From the NCBI GenBank assembly GCA_016177775.1, contig JACOUQ010000004.1, positions 62,001 through 126,000 of the forward strand: a stretch of 64,000 bases of DNA, written 5' to 3'. A program made the translations under genes and the position numbers. The notes under the pieces are model-generated. The model did not search any database and had not been told where the DNA came from. It saw only the letters and a list, made by a program, of their open reading frames with translations. How positions within the stretch are numbered: position 1 is the first letter of the stretch; the number at the start of each line of letters is the position of its first letter. Shown in pieces: positions 1 through 9,003 of this stretch. The stretch is from Geobacter sp. Lineage in GTDB: Bacteria; Desulfobacterota; Desulfuromonadia; Geobacterales; Geobacteraceae.

Positions 1-1
1 G

Positions 2-748
2 GAAGCATTGAAAATGTCTTTGGGCTCGCACTCCTTTTTCAGGATCGAGGGGCATTTGGGCCAGGAGATAGAGGTAGTCGTGAGGCGCCTCAGGACCCTC
101 ATTCGGTGTTACAACCTCCCCTTCTCGGTACTGCCGGTCAGTCTGAAAACATCGCCGCTCAGTGAAGAGGAGATCCGACTGGACAGTGAACTGGACAGTA
201 AAAGTCTCAATTCTTTACTGAAATTTGCTCTGGAGTCTGCTGACGTTGATAGACGCATCGATATCGAGAAACTGGGCGAAATTATGGCAGAGAAGTACAG
301 GGAGATGCTTTCGGCTGAGAGGAATTTTCGCATAAAAACCGAATTCCTAGATTTCAGCATTATTTTCGATTGCCTCAACTTTGCCCTTGCCAGCGGCCTG
401 TCGATTATAACTAAAGACGATGCGGGCAGATTTTTTGAGAGGTACATACAGTTTTACCGCAATATTAAAGAATGGGTCAACGATAGGGATTCCTTCATGT
501 CGTTAATGGAGTCGAAGAGGGGGGCCGAGCATTATGCGGGCGTTTCGAGCGGCGGCACGTTCGTCGTTGTCGATTACAACGGTATCGTAATAGCCGATTT
601 CATGTTTCCTTATTACATCCCTGTTCTCCCGAGCGCTCAAAAGAAGGAAGAGCGTGAACTATTCGTACCACAGGCAACCACGGGGAAAGGCACCACAATT
701 CGTAAGGTTCGCCCTCCCGCGGTTGAAGAGAAGCCCCAACCGGCGTAG
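2..748 (+). CDS. 3' part of a large eCIS-associated protein (partial)
   Basis: The frame is open to the left edge of the window, so the start probably lies upstream; a TTG at 8 or an ATG at 14 (with GGAAG at 1-5) is the alternative. The visible 249 residues begin with a segment containing FRIEGHLG and YNLPFSVLP. I associate that pattern with the C-terminal part of large uncharacterised proteins in extracellular contractile injection system clusters. It is charged and soluble-looking, with no membrane segment. It ends 15 bp before the tape-measure gene, so it belongs to the same operon. The role is unknown; it may be a structural or loading factor. The family link is from memory of the motif and is the least certain of the four eCIS core calls. 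Confidence 0.6.
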   Translation, partial: EALKMSLGSHSFFRIEGHLGQEIEVVVRRLRTLIRCYNLPFSVLPVSLKTSPLSEEEIRLDSELDSKSLNSLLKFALESADVDRRIDIEKLGEIMAEKYREMLSAERNFRIKTEFLDFSIIFDCLNFALASGLSIITKDDAGRFFERYIQFYRNIKEWVNDRDSFMSLMESKRGAEHYAGVSSGGTFVVVDYNGIVIADFMFPYYIPVLPSAQKKEERELFVPQATTGKGTTIRKVRPPAVEEKPQPA

Positions 749-763
749 CCGAAGGAACGACTT

Positions 764-2623
764 GTGCCGACATCTCCCCACCGCATACGGAAGCAACGAT
801 GGATCGTCCGCGCAGCTTCTGCTCCGGAGGCGTTCGCGCTGCGGAGTTTTTTTCGCGAGGACGGGGAGGGGGTGCTGGTGCCGGCTCTCCAAAGGGCATT
901 CGATGAAGCGGCGGAGGGGGGGCGTCTTCTCCGGATTCCGAAGCTCGAACTGGACCTGACGGTCGATGCCGAGGCGCAGTTGAAGGAGCTTCTTCCCGAT
1001 CTGATCCTGCAACAGGTGCGGGAAAAACTCCGCCCGTATCTGCCGCGCCCGGAGAGCAGGTCGGATAAGGTTTTATCTCCGGAAGACCCCCCCTTCGCGA
1101 CCAGCCGTTTCGATGCGCTCATTCACTACCTTGATAGCGGTTTTCTTCCATGGGAAAATTCGCTGGCGCCACCTTCCGAAATCGCGGCCGCCCTTGAGGA
1201 GACCTGCCGCAAGCAGTGGATGCAGCTGGTCGCTTTCATCAGGGAAAAGCAGCCGGGTGCCCCATGGTTTTTCCGCCTTCTGCGGATAGTCGGGGAGGAG
1301 AGAATTACTCCTCTGATAAACGACATTTCGACGGGAACAGCGAAAGTGGGGGGACTGTCGGCCGTCGAAGCGGTTGCTCTTCTGCTGAACGATCGAAAAT
1401 TGCATTTCAGCAGGCAGACCCGGATGAAACTCGCGGCGGCCATAATCTCGAAATGCGGTGGCTGGCGCAAGGAATACGCGACAGATTCCATATCTGCGGC
1501 CATCGCCGGCACCATCGTGACTCCGCAAGAGGCGGGTGTATTGGCCGAGTTCGTGTCCTTGCTGCGGGAGGCTGCCGCTTGCCGGGCTGAACGTCGGGAA
1601 TCGACTGCTCCCCGCGAACCCGACGGCGCTGACGCAGACGATTTCCCGAAAATAAAAGGGGCCACGGAGGAAGGGACCATGGCTGAATGGCGAGAAGGGC
1701 ACTCGCCTCGGGAAAGGGAAAAAAGCGGGAAAGCGGGCTCTCGTGACTGTAAGGAAACAGCCTCCGGTACGATTGTGGCGCCGCAAGAGGCGGAAGTATC
1801 GGCCGGGTCTGTTTCATTGTCGGGGGAGGTTGCCGCTTGCAGTGTTGAACGTCGAAAATCGAGAATTTCCCGCGATTCCGGCGATTATGCTTCAACCATT
1901 TTCCGCGAAGCAAAAATGATTACGGCCTCGGTAGAGCTAGAACGGTATAAGGGGCCGTCCTCGCGGAAAGGGGAGAAGAGGGGAAAGGCAGCCCCTCGTA
2001 GCGGCAAGGAAACAGCCTTTTCGATTGCCGGTGTTCAGCATATTCCGGCGGAATGGGGAGATGTCCGGCCGGCACCTGGCCCCTTTCCCACGGATACCGC
2101 GGCCGAATTTTCTCGGGAACTCTTTCCTCTGGCGGTACGGCAGTCCGGGCTGATCCTGCTTCATCCTTTCGTTCCGCAGCTTTTCGCTGCCACTGGGACC
2201 ACGGCTCCGGCAGGGCCGCCTTTGCTGGCCGACCCGGCGCGGGCGGCTGCTATCCTGCATTTCTGTGCTACGGGGGACGAAGAGGTTTACGAATTCGAGC
2301 TTGGCCTGACGAAAGTTCTGTTGGGCCTCGAACCCGAAATGCCTCTGTCGGTTTGCGAGGGGCTTCTCGGACAGCAGGACAGGGAGGAGGGAGAGGCGCT
2401 GCTTCGCTCGGTGGTGACCCACTGGAGCGTGCTGAAAAGCACCTCTGTGGACGGATTCCGCTCCGCGTTCCTTCAGCGCCGGGGAATGTTGCACAGGGAG
2501 GAGTACGGCTGGAAACTCAACGTGGAGCGCGGGCCGTTCGACATGCTGCTGGATTATCTGCCTTGGAGCATCGGCATAGTGAGGCTGCCATGGATGAAAA
2601 AACCGGTTTACGTCGAATGGTAG
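764..2623 (+). CDS. Contractile injection system tape-measure-family protein
   Basis: 619 residues from a GTG start preceded by GAAGGA at 751-756. The N-terminus (IRKQRWIV, then a stretch like LRIPKLELDL around residues 50-65) and the C-terminal signature LILLHPFVPQLF (near residue 465) are the hallmarks of the eCIS tape-measure protein family. In that family the protein sits in the tube lumen or sets sheath length. The middle third (about residues 249-420) is low-complexity, Arg/Lys/Glu-rich, and contains two copies of an 86-residue unit. The C-terminal 150 residues look folded and conserved. The gene overlaps the downstream AAA+ ATPase by 34 bp, so the two are translationally coupled. The family call is firm; the exact structural role is taken from the family. 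Confidence 0.82.
   Translation: MPTSPHRIRKQRWIVRAASAPEAFALRSFFREDGEGVLVPALQRAFDEAAEGGRLLRIPKLELDLTVDAEAQLKELLPDLILQQVREKLRPYLPRPESRSDKVLSPEDPPFATSRFDALIHYLDSGFLPWENSLAPPSEIAAALEETCRKQWMQLVAFIREKQPGAPWFFRLLRIVGEERITPLINDISTGTAKVGGLSAVEAVALLLNDRKLHFSRQTRMKLAAAIISKCGGWRKEYATDSISAAIAGTIVTPQEAGVLAEFVSLLREAAACRAERRESTAPREPDGADADDFPKIKGATEEGTMAEWREGHSPREREKSGKAGSRDCKETASGTIVAPQEAEVSAGSVSLSGEVAACSVERRKSRISRDSGDYASTIFREAKMITASVELERYKGPSSRKGEKRGKAAPRSGKETAFSIAGVQHIPAEWGDVRPAPGPFPTDTAAEFSRELFPLAVRQSGLILLHPFVPQLFAATGTTAPAGPPLLADPARAAAILHFCATGDEEVYEFELGLTKVLLGLEPEMPLSVCEGLLGQQDREEGEALLRSVVTHWSVLKSTSVDGFRSAFLQRRGMLHREEYGWKLNVERGPFDMLLDYLPWSIGIVRLPWMKKPVYVEW
1508..2023 (+). repeat. Tandem duplication inside the tape-measure gene
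   Basis: Two diverged direct copies of a 258-bp unit (1508-1765 and 1766-2023), in frame, 86 codons each. Both copies start with GTIV(T/A)PQEA and end with a basic tract followed by KETA. Copy-to-copy identity is partial, so the duplication is not recent. Confidence 0.75.
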
Positions 2624-3966
2624 TCGCCTCCGAGGAAAACGCCCGTGATCTTGCGGCAGAGCTTTCCTGGGTTTCCGATGTCCTCGATGCGCGCTTCAGG
2701 ATCTATTTCAAAGGTGAAAATGTCGTCGGCTCCGTCTTCGACATCGTCCCCCCCGATATCTCCGGCAGCAGTTCCTGCTATGCCGGGTTCGTAAGACATT
2801 ACGACATCTCCTTTGCGGAGCGGCTGGTTCTTATGCTCGCCCTCATACCCCATATACGTCCGCAGCTCCTCGACGTCCTGTGGAGCAAAAACGATACGAC
2901 GGAGCGGGGCTTCAGCGAATTCGGCGGTTTGCACGGAGGCACCCACGGGGGGTTCATCCCCACCGGCGAAACCGCTGCGTTCATACTCGCGGGTGACGAT
3001 CTGGGCATGCGGTTCGAGGTCGGCAGACTGTTCGACGGGGACCACTTTTTCGAACGCCACAACATCCTCCAGCTCTCTACTGTTTCAGCCGGTGAGCCGA
3101 CACTGAGCGGCGCGCTCGTCATTTCCCGCGAACACCTCCAGTGGTTCACAACCGCCGTTGAGGGGAAACCGGCCTTCAACTCCGATTTTCCAGCGCGCCT
3201 GATCGAGACGCAGCTCGATTGGGACGATCTCGTTCTTCCTCATTCCACCATCGGGCAACTTGACGAAATCCGAAACTGGGTCCTTCACGGAGAGCGGCTG
3301 TTGGAGGAGTGGGAAATGAAGAAGAAGCTCCAGCCCGGTTTCACCAGCCTGTTCCATGGTCCACCCGGCACCGGCAAGACCCTTTCCGCCTGTTTGATTG
3401 GAAAACGATGCGGCTGCGACGTCTACAAGATCGACCTCAGCATGATCGTCTCGAAGTACATCGGCGAAACGGAAAAGAACCTGGCGAAGATATTCGACAT
3501 GGCGGAGCACAAAAAGTGGATTCTTTTTTTCGACGAGGCGGACGCACTTTTCGGCAAGCGAAGCAGGGTCGACGATTCCCACGACAGATACGCCAACCAG
3601 GAGGTGAGCTTTCTCCTGCAGCGGATAGAGGAGTTCGGCGGCGTCGTCATCCTCGCGTCGAACCTCAGAAATAACATTGATGATGCATTCGTGAGGCGTT
3701 TCCAGTCGATAATCTATTTCCCTATGCCGAAACCTGCCGAGCGGTTTCGGATCTGGAAGAACGCATTTTCTCCCAAAGCGGTGCTGGAGGAAAGACTGGA
3801 TTTTGAGAGGATAGCTGAAAAGTACGAACTGACGGGGGGAACGATCATGAACGTGGTGAGGTTCTCCTCGCTCAAGGCGCTCAGCCGGGGGGAAACTGCA
3901 ATACTGCTCGACGACGTGGAAGAGGGGATACGAAGGGAGCTGCAGAAAGAGGGAAGAACGGTCTGA
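2590..3966 (+). CDS. eCIS AAA+ ATPase
   Basis: The start is taken at ATG 2590, overlapping the preceding gene by 34 bp; the frame stays open further upstream but only as a shadow of that gene. This gives 458 residues. The N-terminal 230 residues form the family-specific domain, and the AAA+ module follows. Walker A GPPGTGKT is at residues 257-264. Walker B is FFDEADALFGKR, with D315-E316 coordinating Mg/ATP. A sensor-type ILASN and an arginine pair (FVRRFQ) follow. This is the cytoplasmic ATPase that sits near the end of Pvc/Afp/Mac-type clusters and is thought to help assembly or cargo loading rather than sheath recycling. The next gene starts 14 bp downstream, in the same operon. Confidence 0.87.
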   Translation: MDEKTGLRRMVVASEENARDLAAELSWVSDVLDARFRIYFKGENVVGSVFDIVPPDISGSSSCYAGFVRHYDISFAERLVLMLALIPHIRPQLLDVLWSKNDTTERGFSEFGGLHGGTHGGFIPTGETAAFILAGDDLGMRFEVGRLFDGDHFFERHNILQLSTVSAGEPTLSGALVISREHLQWFTTAVEGKPAFNSDFPARLIETQLDWDDLVLPHSTIGQLDEIRNWVLHGERLLEEWEMKKKLQPGFTSLFHGPPGTGKTLSACLIGKRCGCDVYKIDLSMIVSKYIGETEKNLAKIFDMAEHKKWILFFDEADALFGKRSRVDDSHDRYANQEVSFLLQRIEEFGGVVILASNLRNNIDDAFVRRFQSIIYFPMPKPAERFRIWKNAFSPKAVLEERLDFERIAEKYELTGGTIMNVVRFSSLKALSRGETAILLDDVEEGIRRELQKEGRTV

Positions 3967-3980
3967 GCGGGGAGTGACGC

Positions 3981-6900
3981 GTGCAAGCTGTGAAACAGAA
4001 TAAAACGGTGAATCGTGCGGCGACTGTCCTGCCTGCCGCCTCGGTCAAGATGGCGCAGCGGCAGTCCGTCACCCCCACGCCGCTTCTCGTTCAGCCCTCC
4101 CTGAAGGTCTCGTCCCCCAAGGACCCCTCCGAGCGCGAAGCTGAAACCACCGCCAGGAAAATCATGCGGATGGCGGCTCCGCCGGCTCTCTCGGCCTCTC
4201 CCTCCGCGGTCGGAACGATTTCGAGGCAGCTGGAGTCCCCCTACGTCCGGAGGTTTGCCGGCTCGGGAATCTTCAGAAAGGAAAAACCGAATGAGGAAAA
4301 GGAAAAAATCCAGCGCAAGGGGAAAGGGACTCCTAGCGTAACGCCGACTGTTGCCGCCGGGATCGGTTCGAGTCTAGGCTCCGGCTCGCCCCTCCCCTCG
4401 GGCGTGCGCCGCTTCATGGAGCCGCGGTTCGGCGCGGATTTCGGCAAGGTGCGCATCCACACCGGCGAAAGATCGGCCGTTCTGAACCGCAAGCTGAACG
4501 CGCAGGCTTTCACGGTGGGGAACAACATTTTCTTCGGGAGGGACAGCTTCAGGCCCGACGGCCAAGGCGGCAAGGAACTGATAGCACACGAGCTCACTCA
4601 CACGATCCAGCAGGGTGGGGTGGTCCAGCGAAGCGCGGATGTAAGCGTTTCCCGGCATACCTCGCCGATGGTGCAGCGCCTAGGGCTGAGCGATGCTCTC
4701 GATTACTTCGCCGACAAGGCGAACATGATTCCCGGTTTCCGGATGTTCACCATCATCCTTGGGGTGAACCCGATCAACATGGGCCGGGTCGAGCGGAGCG
4801 CCGCCAATATATTGCGGGCAATGGTTGAATTCATCCCCGGCGGCGGCCTCGTTACGCAGGCGCTCGATAACTACGGCATCTTCGACAAGGTGGGCAAATG
4901 GGTCGAGCAGCAGATCGCCTCCCTCGGCATGACCGGCGCCGCCATCAAGCAGGCGGTATCGCAGTTCCTCGACTCGCTCGGCTGGCGGGACATCTTGGAT
5001 CTCGGCGGGGTCTGGAGCCGGGCGAAACGCATATTCACCGAGCCGATCGACCGCCTCATCGGGTTCGGCAAAGGGCTCATCAGCGGGATTCTGAAATTCG
5101 TGAAAGTGGCGATAGTCCGTCCGCTGGCGAAGCTCGCCGAAGGCACCCGCGGCTACGATCTGCTGAAGGCGGTACTGGGGGAGGATCCGGTCACGGGGGA
5201 CCCGGTGCCGCAGAATGCCGATACTTTAATCGGCGGCTTCATGAAGCTGATCGGCCAGGAGGAGGTCTGGCAGAACCTCAAGAAGTCGAACACAGTGGGA
5301 CGCGCCTGGGCCTGGTTCAAAAATGCGCTGTCGTCCCTTCTCGGCTTTGTCCGCCAGATCCCGTCGCTCTTTATCAAGACGTTGCAGTCGCTGGAGCTGG
5401 CCGATATCGTCCTTCTCCCCCGGGCCTTCGCGAAGGTTGCCGGCGTCTTCGGCAGCTTCGTCGGCCAATTCTTCTCCTGGGCGGGGAACGCCGTCTGGAA
5501 CCTGCTGGAGATCATTTTCGAGGTGGTCGCTCCTGCGGCAATTCCATATCTGAAAAAGGGATTAGAGGTATTCAGAACAATTCTGAAAAATCCGATCCGG
5601 TTTGTCGGAAATCTGGTCAATGCGGGCATTCAAGGGTTCAAGCAGTTCTCCACCAATATCGGCACGCACCTCAAAACGGGCCTTATCCAGTGGCTGACCG
5701 GGGCGCTCGCCGGTACCGCCGTCTATATTCCGCAGGCGTTAGAGATAAGAGAGATCATCAAGTTCGTTCTCTCGGTGCTCGGACTTACCTGGCAGAATAT
5801 CCGCCAGAAGCTGGTGCTTGCAGTCGGCGAGACAGTGGTGAAGACGATGGAGACCGGTTTCGACATTGTAGTTACGCTGGTAAAGGAAGGTCCCGCCGCC
5901 GCCTGGGAAAAAATAAAGGAGCAGCTCTCGAACCTGAAGGAGATCGTTCTTGAGGAAATCCGCAACTTCGTCATGGTAAAGGTGGTGCAGAGCGCCATTA
6001 CCAAGCTCCTCACCAGCCTCAACCCGGCAGGCGCTCTCGTCCAAGCGATCATCGCGATTTACAACACGATCATGTTTTTCATCGAGCGGATCAAGCAGAT
6101 CATCCAGGTGGCGAAGTCGTTCCTCGATTCGATTGCTGCCATAGCATCGGGGGCGATCTCTGCAGCGGCCGACCGTGTCGAGCAGACCATGGCGGGTCTG
6201 CTGACGCTTGTCATAAGCTTCCTCGCAAGGCTAGTCGGGCTTGGAAAGATTACCGACATAACTACGAACATCATCAACAAGGTACGTGTGCCGATAGACA
6301 AGGCGCTCGATAAGGTGGTGGAGTGGATCGTTGCGGGGGCGAAGAAGCTGGGGAAGATGGCTAAAGATGCAGGGGGGGCAATAGTCGGTTGGTGGAAAAA
6401 ACGGAGTTCTTTCTCTACGCCGAAGGGTGCGAAGCATGAATTCTTTTTCAAGGGGACGGAAGCGAAGCCGATTCCCTGGATTGCGAGCGAGAATCCTGGG
6501 GAGGCGCATGCAAGGATCAACCGGTGGAAAAGGGATGCCGACAGTGCCGATGCAACCCCCGCGATGAAGGCGTCGAAACCGAAACTCGAAGAAGCCTCGA
6601 AACTCGATGCCGCCTTGAAAAAGGCGGCGCAGGAGAAAAAAGATGAACCGAATAAAATGTCTGGAGAACTGGAGAAACTGATCGCAGAACTTCTTGATAC
6701 ATTTGAGACACATTTTTCGGAATCCCCCGAACCTGCCAAAGTGGGGGAAGTCGAAGTGAAGCCGGTCATCACTTACCGTACTGGGGCTGTGAGGATTGGC
6801 AACAAGTCTTCCATGGCCGGTTATCATATGATATATGAATATCTTGCACCCAATCACGGACAGGGGACGAGCCCTAAGGATTCAGAACAGGCGGAGGTAT

Positions 6901-7460
6901 TTTCGGTCCTCCCAACCGTTGGCAAGATCGGCAAAGGGAGATACGGAGGGGAGACTTATATCAAGGGGCACCTGCTCAACGACAATGTTGGCGGTCCCGG
7001 AATCGCAAAAAATCTATTCCCGATAACGACACAGGCAAATTCGGATCATAAGACGCAGGTGGAAACTCACGTTAAGAATCTTGTTAACAAAGCAGGGTGC
7101 CTCGCTTTTTATGAGGTGAAGGTGATAGAGAAGGCTGCCGAGGCTCTTAAAGACGTGAAGAACGATTCTGGAGAGCAAATGTATAAGATCGACGCACGTT
7201 TGGAGGTGCTTCTCGATACATATATTCTTGTGGAGAAAAAGCGGCTTGAGAGACGGCGCAAGGATCCTAAACGATTCACGATCAACTCAGTCTACAGGGT
7301 GGGATCAACGCCTAAGGAGGAGTCAAAGAAAAAGGCCGAAGAACGGAAAATGACAAAGGCGGAGTTTGAAAGAGAAGTGAACGATGCTGCCAAGATGACG
7401 GACTTTGATCCTTCAAAGGTAAAATGGAGCGAGGCATATTATGAAAGAAGAAAGAGGTAG
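3981..7460 (+). CDS. DUF4157 eCIS effector with C-terminal DNA/RNA nuclease domain
   Basis: 1159 residues; GTG start with GGGGAG just upstream. Residues 1-110 are a Pro/Ala/Ser-rich leader. Residues 135-215 form the DUF4157 (eCIS-core) domain, with FGADFGKVRIHTG and the metalloprotease-like motif HELTH at 203-207. Residues 220-810 are long amphipathic, Ile/Leu/Ala-rich helices that may form a pore or packing region. Residues about 920-1080 resemble non-specific endonuclease domains of polymorphic toxins (Endonuclease_NS_2 type): KGHLLN with His997, then KNLFPITTQAN with Asn1011. The expected role is cargo carried by the particle that degrades target-cell nucleic acid. No immunity gene is obvious downstream, as is usual for eCIS cargo. 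Base composition becomes visibly more AT-rich after about 6600, which suggests the toxin tip was exchanged. Confidence 0.85.
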   Translation: MQAVKQNKTVNRAATVLPAASVKMAQRQSVTPTPLLVQPSLKVSSPKDPSEREAETTARKIMRMAAPPALSASPSAVGTISRQLESPYVRRFAGSGIFRKEKPNEEKEKIQRKGKGTPSVTPTVAAGIGSSLGSGSPLPSGVRRFMEPRFGADFGKVRIHTGERSAVLNRKLNAQAFTVGNNIFFGRDSFRPDGQGGKELIAHELTHTIQQGGVVQRSADVSVSRHTSPMVQRLGLSDALDYFADKANMIPGFRMFTIILGVNPINMGRVERSAANILRAMVEFIPGGGLVTQALDNYGIFDKVGKWVEQQIASLGMTGAAIKQAVSQFLDSLGWRDILDLGGVWSRAKRIFTEPIDRLIGFGKGLISGILKFVKVAIVRPLAKLAEGTRGYDLLKAVLGEDPVTGDPVPQNADTLIGGFMKLIGQEEVWQNLKKSNTVGRAWAWFKNALSSLLGFVRQIPSLFIKTLQSLELADIVLLPRAFAKVAGVFGSFVGQFFSWAGNAVWNLLEIIFEVVAPAAIPYLKKGLEVFRTILKNPIRFVGNLVNAGIQGFKQFSTNIGTHLKTGLIQWLTGALAGTAVYIPQALEIREIIKFVLSVLGLTWQNIRQKLVLAVGETVVKTMETGFDIVVTLVKEGPAAAWEKIKEQLSNLKEIVLEEIRNFVMVKVVQSAITKLLTSLNPAGALVQAIIAIYNTIMFFIERIKQIIQVAKSFLDSIAAIASGAISAAADRVEQTMAGLLTLVISFLARLVGLGKITDITTNIINKVRVPIDKALDKVVEWIVAGAKKLGKMAKDAGGAIVGWWKKRSSFSTPKGAKHEFFFKGTEAKPIPWIASENPGEAHARINRWKRDADSADATPAMKASKPKLEEASKLDAALKKAAQEKKDEPNKMSGELEKLIAELLDTFETHFSESPEPAKVGEVEVKPVITYRTGAVRIGNKSSMAGYHMIYEYLAPNHGQGTSPKDSEQAEVFSVLPTVGKIGKGRYGGETYIKGHLLNDNVGGPGIAKNLFPITTQANSDHKTQVETHVKNLVNKAGCLAFYEVKVIEKAAEALKDVKNDSGEQMYKIDARLEVLLDTYILVEKKRLERRRKDPKRFTINSVYRVGSTPKEESKKKAEERKMTKAEFEREVNDAAKMTDFDPSKVKWSEAYYERRKR

Positions 7461-7528
7461 TTAAGTGCAGACATAAGATTTCTAGGGTTACTCCAACAGC
7501 AAGAAATAAGAAAGTAAACGGAGGCCAC

Positions 7529-8491
7529 ATGGCATCGTACAAACTCGGCTCAAAAGGTGACGAAGTTCGCAAAATCCAGGACAGGCTGAAGGCGCTCGCG
7601 CTATATGCCGGGCCGCTGGACGGCGATTTCGGCGGCGGCACGCAGTCGGCGGTGAAGGCGTTCCAGGTGAAGGAGGGGTTGACGGTGGACGGGGTGGTCG
7701 GGCCGGAGAGCTGGCGGACCCTCTTCCGGGAGGAGGTGACGAAGCTCCCTCTTGCTCAAAAGCCGCTTGACCACCGCTGTCTCGCCCTCACCGGCTCATT
7801 CGAGACCGGCGCAGCTTTCCCTGACTGCTTTGCCGGCATCAGTGGCGACTTCGACGGCCAGGGGATGAGCTTCGGCGTGCTGCAGTGGAATTTCGGGCAA
7901 AAGTCGCTTCAACCTCTTCTGAAGGATATGCTGAGGGATCACCGCGAGACCGCCGCCAGGATTTTCGGCTCCAAACTCCCTGTGCTCGAGGAGATACTGA
8001 AGGCGGACCAGGAAGAGGTGATGCAGTTCGCCCGCTCCATCCAGCATCCGGTCAAGCACTTCGTCACCGAGCCATGGAAGGGGATGTTCAAGGCACTCGG
8101 GCGTACCGACGAGTTCCAGCAGATCGAGCTTCGCTACGCGAAGCAGCTTTTCGACGAGGCGGTGGCGCTCTGTGCCGAGTACGGCCTCTGGTCGGAACGA
8201 GCGGTTGCGATGATGTTCGACATCAAGGTTCAGAACGGCAGCATCGGCAAGGTGCTGAAGCAGAGGATCCTGGCGAGGTTCGCGGATCTTCCTGCCGGGG
8301 CGGAAGAGGAAAAAGAGGTTGCAAGGATGAAGGTGGTGGCGAATCTCAGGGCCGAGGCGGCAAATGCGAAATGGGTGGAGGATGTCCGCTCCCGCAAGCT
8401 CTGCTGTGCCAATGGGACAGGAAGCGTCCATAACATCCTCTACGATCTGCAGGAACAGTTCGGGATAAGGCTGGCACGGCATCCGGCCTGA
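7529..8491 (+). CDS. Peptidoglycan-binding protein with glycosidase-like domain
   Basis: 320 residues; ATG preceded by CGGAGG. Residues 5-68 are a classic PG_binding_1 domain (LGSKGDEVRKIQDRL and DGDFGGGTQSAVKAFQ). Residues 85-310 begin LTGSFETG, with Glu92 and acidic residues Asp107 and Asp109 about 16 positions on. That spacing resembles the Glu/Asp pair of GH46 chitosanases and related lysozyme-superfold enzymes. No signal peptide is visible, so export would have to be by the injection system or by lysis. It lies 68 bp after the nuclease effector, on the same strand. It may be the particle's cell-wall-piercing enzyme or a second cargo. The binding domain is certain; the catalytic class is inferred. 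Confidence 0.78.
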   Translation: MASYKLGSKGDEVRKIQDRLKALALYAGPLDGDFGGGTQSAVKAFQVKEGLTVDGVVGPESWRTLFREEVTKLPLAQKPLDHRCLALTGSFETGAAFPDCFAGISGDFDGQGMSFGVLQWNFGQKSLQPLLKDMLRDHRETAARIFGSKLPVLEEILKADQEEVMQFARSIQHPVKHFVTEPWKGMFKALGRTDEFQQIELRYAKQLFDEAVALCAEYGLWSERAVAMMFDIKVQNGSIGKVLKQRILARFADLPAGAEEEKEVARMKVVANLRAEAANAKWVEDVRSRKLCCANGTGSVHNILYDLQEQFGIRLARHPA

Positions 8492-8580
8492 TACAGCTTG
8501 GCGTATATCTCCTTCCCCTTGAACAGGGCGGGGGGGGTAGGAGCTGCTGATACGGAATTCCGGGAACACCTTGCTTAATT

Positions 8581-8877
8581 TTACTCCCCGCTTTCCTTCA
8601 CCCGATAAACCCCATGATGCGCCTCGGTATCGGCCCGATGGGCATCAAGATTTGCTGCGACAGCATCAACCTTTTTGTCAAGGACACCGACCTTTTTGTC
8701 CACCGCATCAATTCGTGAGCGCAGGGTATCGACCTTGAAATCGACATGATCAATTCTTTCAGTCAAGTCCCGCCGCATGCTCTGCATTTCAACATGAAGT
8801 GACGAGTGTCCTTCAAGTACCAGGTCGAACTTGCCGCGAATATCCTCCAGAAGGATTTCCAGGTGATCTTTTTCCAT
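8581..8877 (-). CDS. Small coiled-coil protein
   Basis: 98 residues starting MEKDHLEI. The start at 8877 is chosen because AAAGGAG lies 6 bp upstream; the nearby in-frame ATG at 8883 would abut the Shine-Dalgarno. Residues 30-85 are heptad-like, with the repeated pattern VD.KVD.L and VDKKVGVLDKKVDAV, predicting a long parallel coiled coil. No membrane segment or known enzyme motif. It is convergent with the eCIS operon and probably not part of it. Function unknown. Confidence 0.65.
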   Translation of the reverse strand: MEKDHLEILLEDIRGKFDLVLEGHSSLHVEMQSMRRDLTERIDHVDFKVDTLRSRIDAVDKKVGVLDKKVDAVAANLDAHRADTEAHHGVYRVKESGE

Positions 8878-9003
8878 TTTCATCTCCTTTGTTACAACCG
8901 GCAATCACTCGTCCCACACAAGAAGTCATGCCCCCTCATTCTACTGACCTGGACCTCGTTTGCAAGAGAAAACGTCTGGCAGGTGTCGGGCGGTTAGCTC
9001 TGC

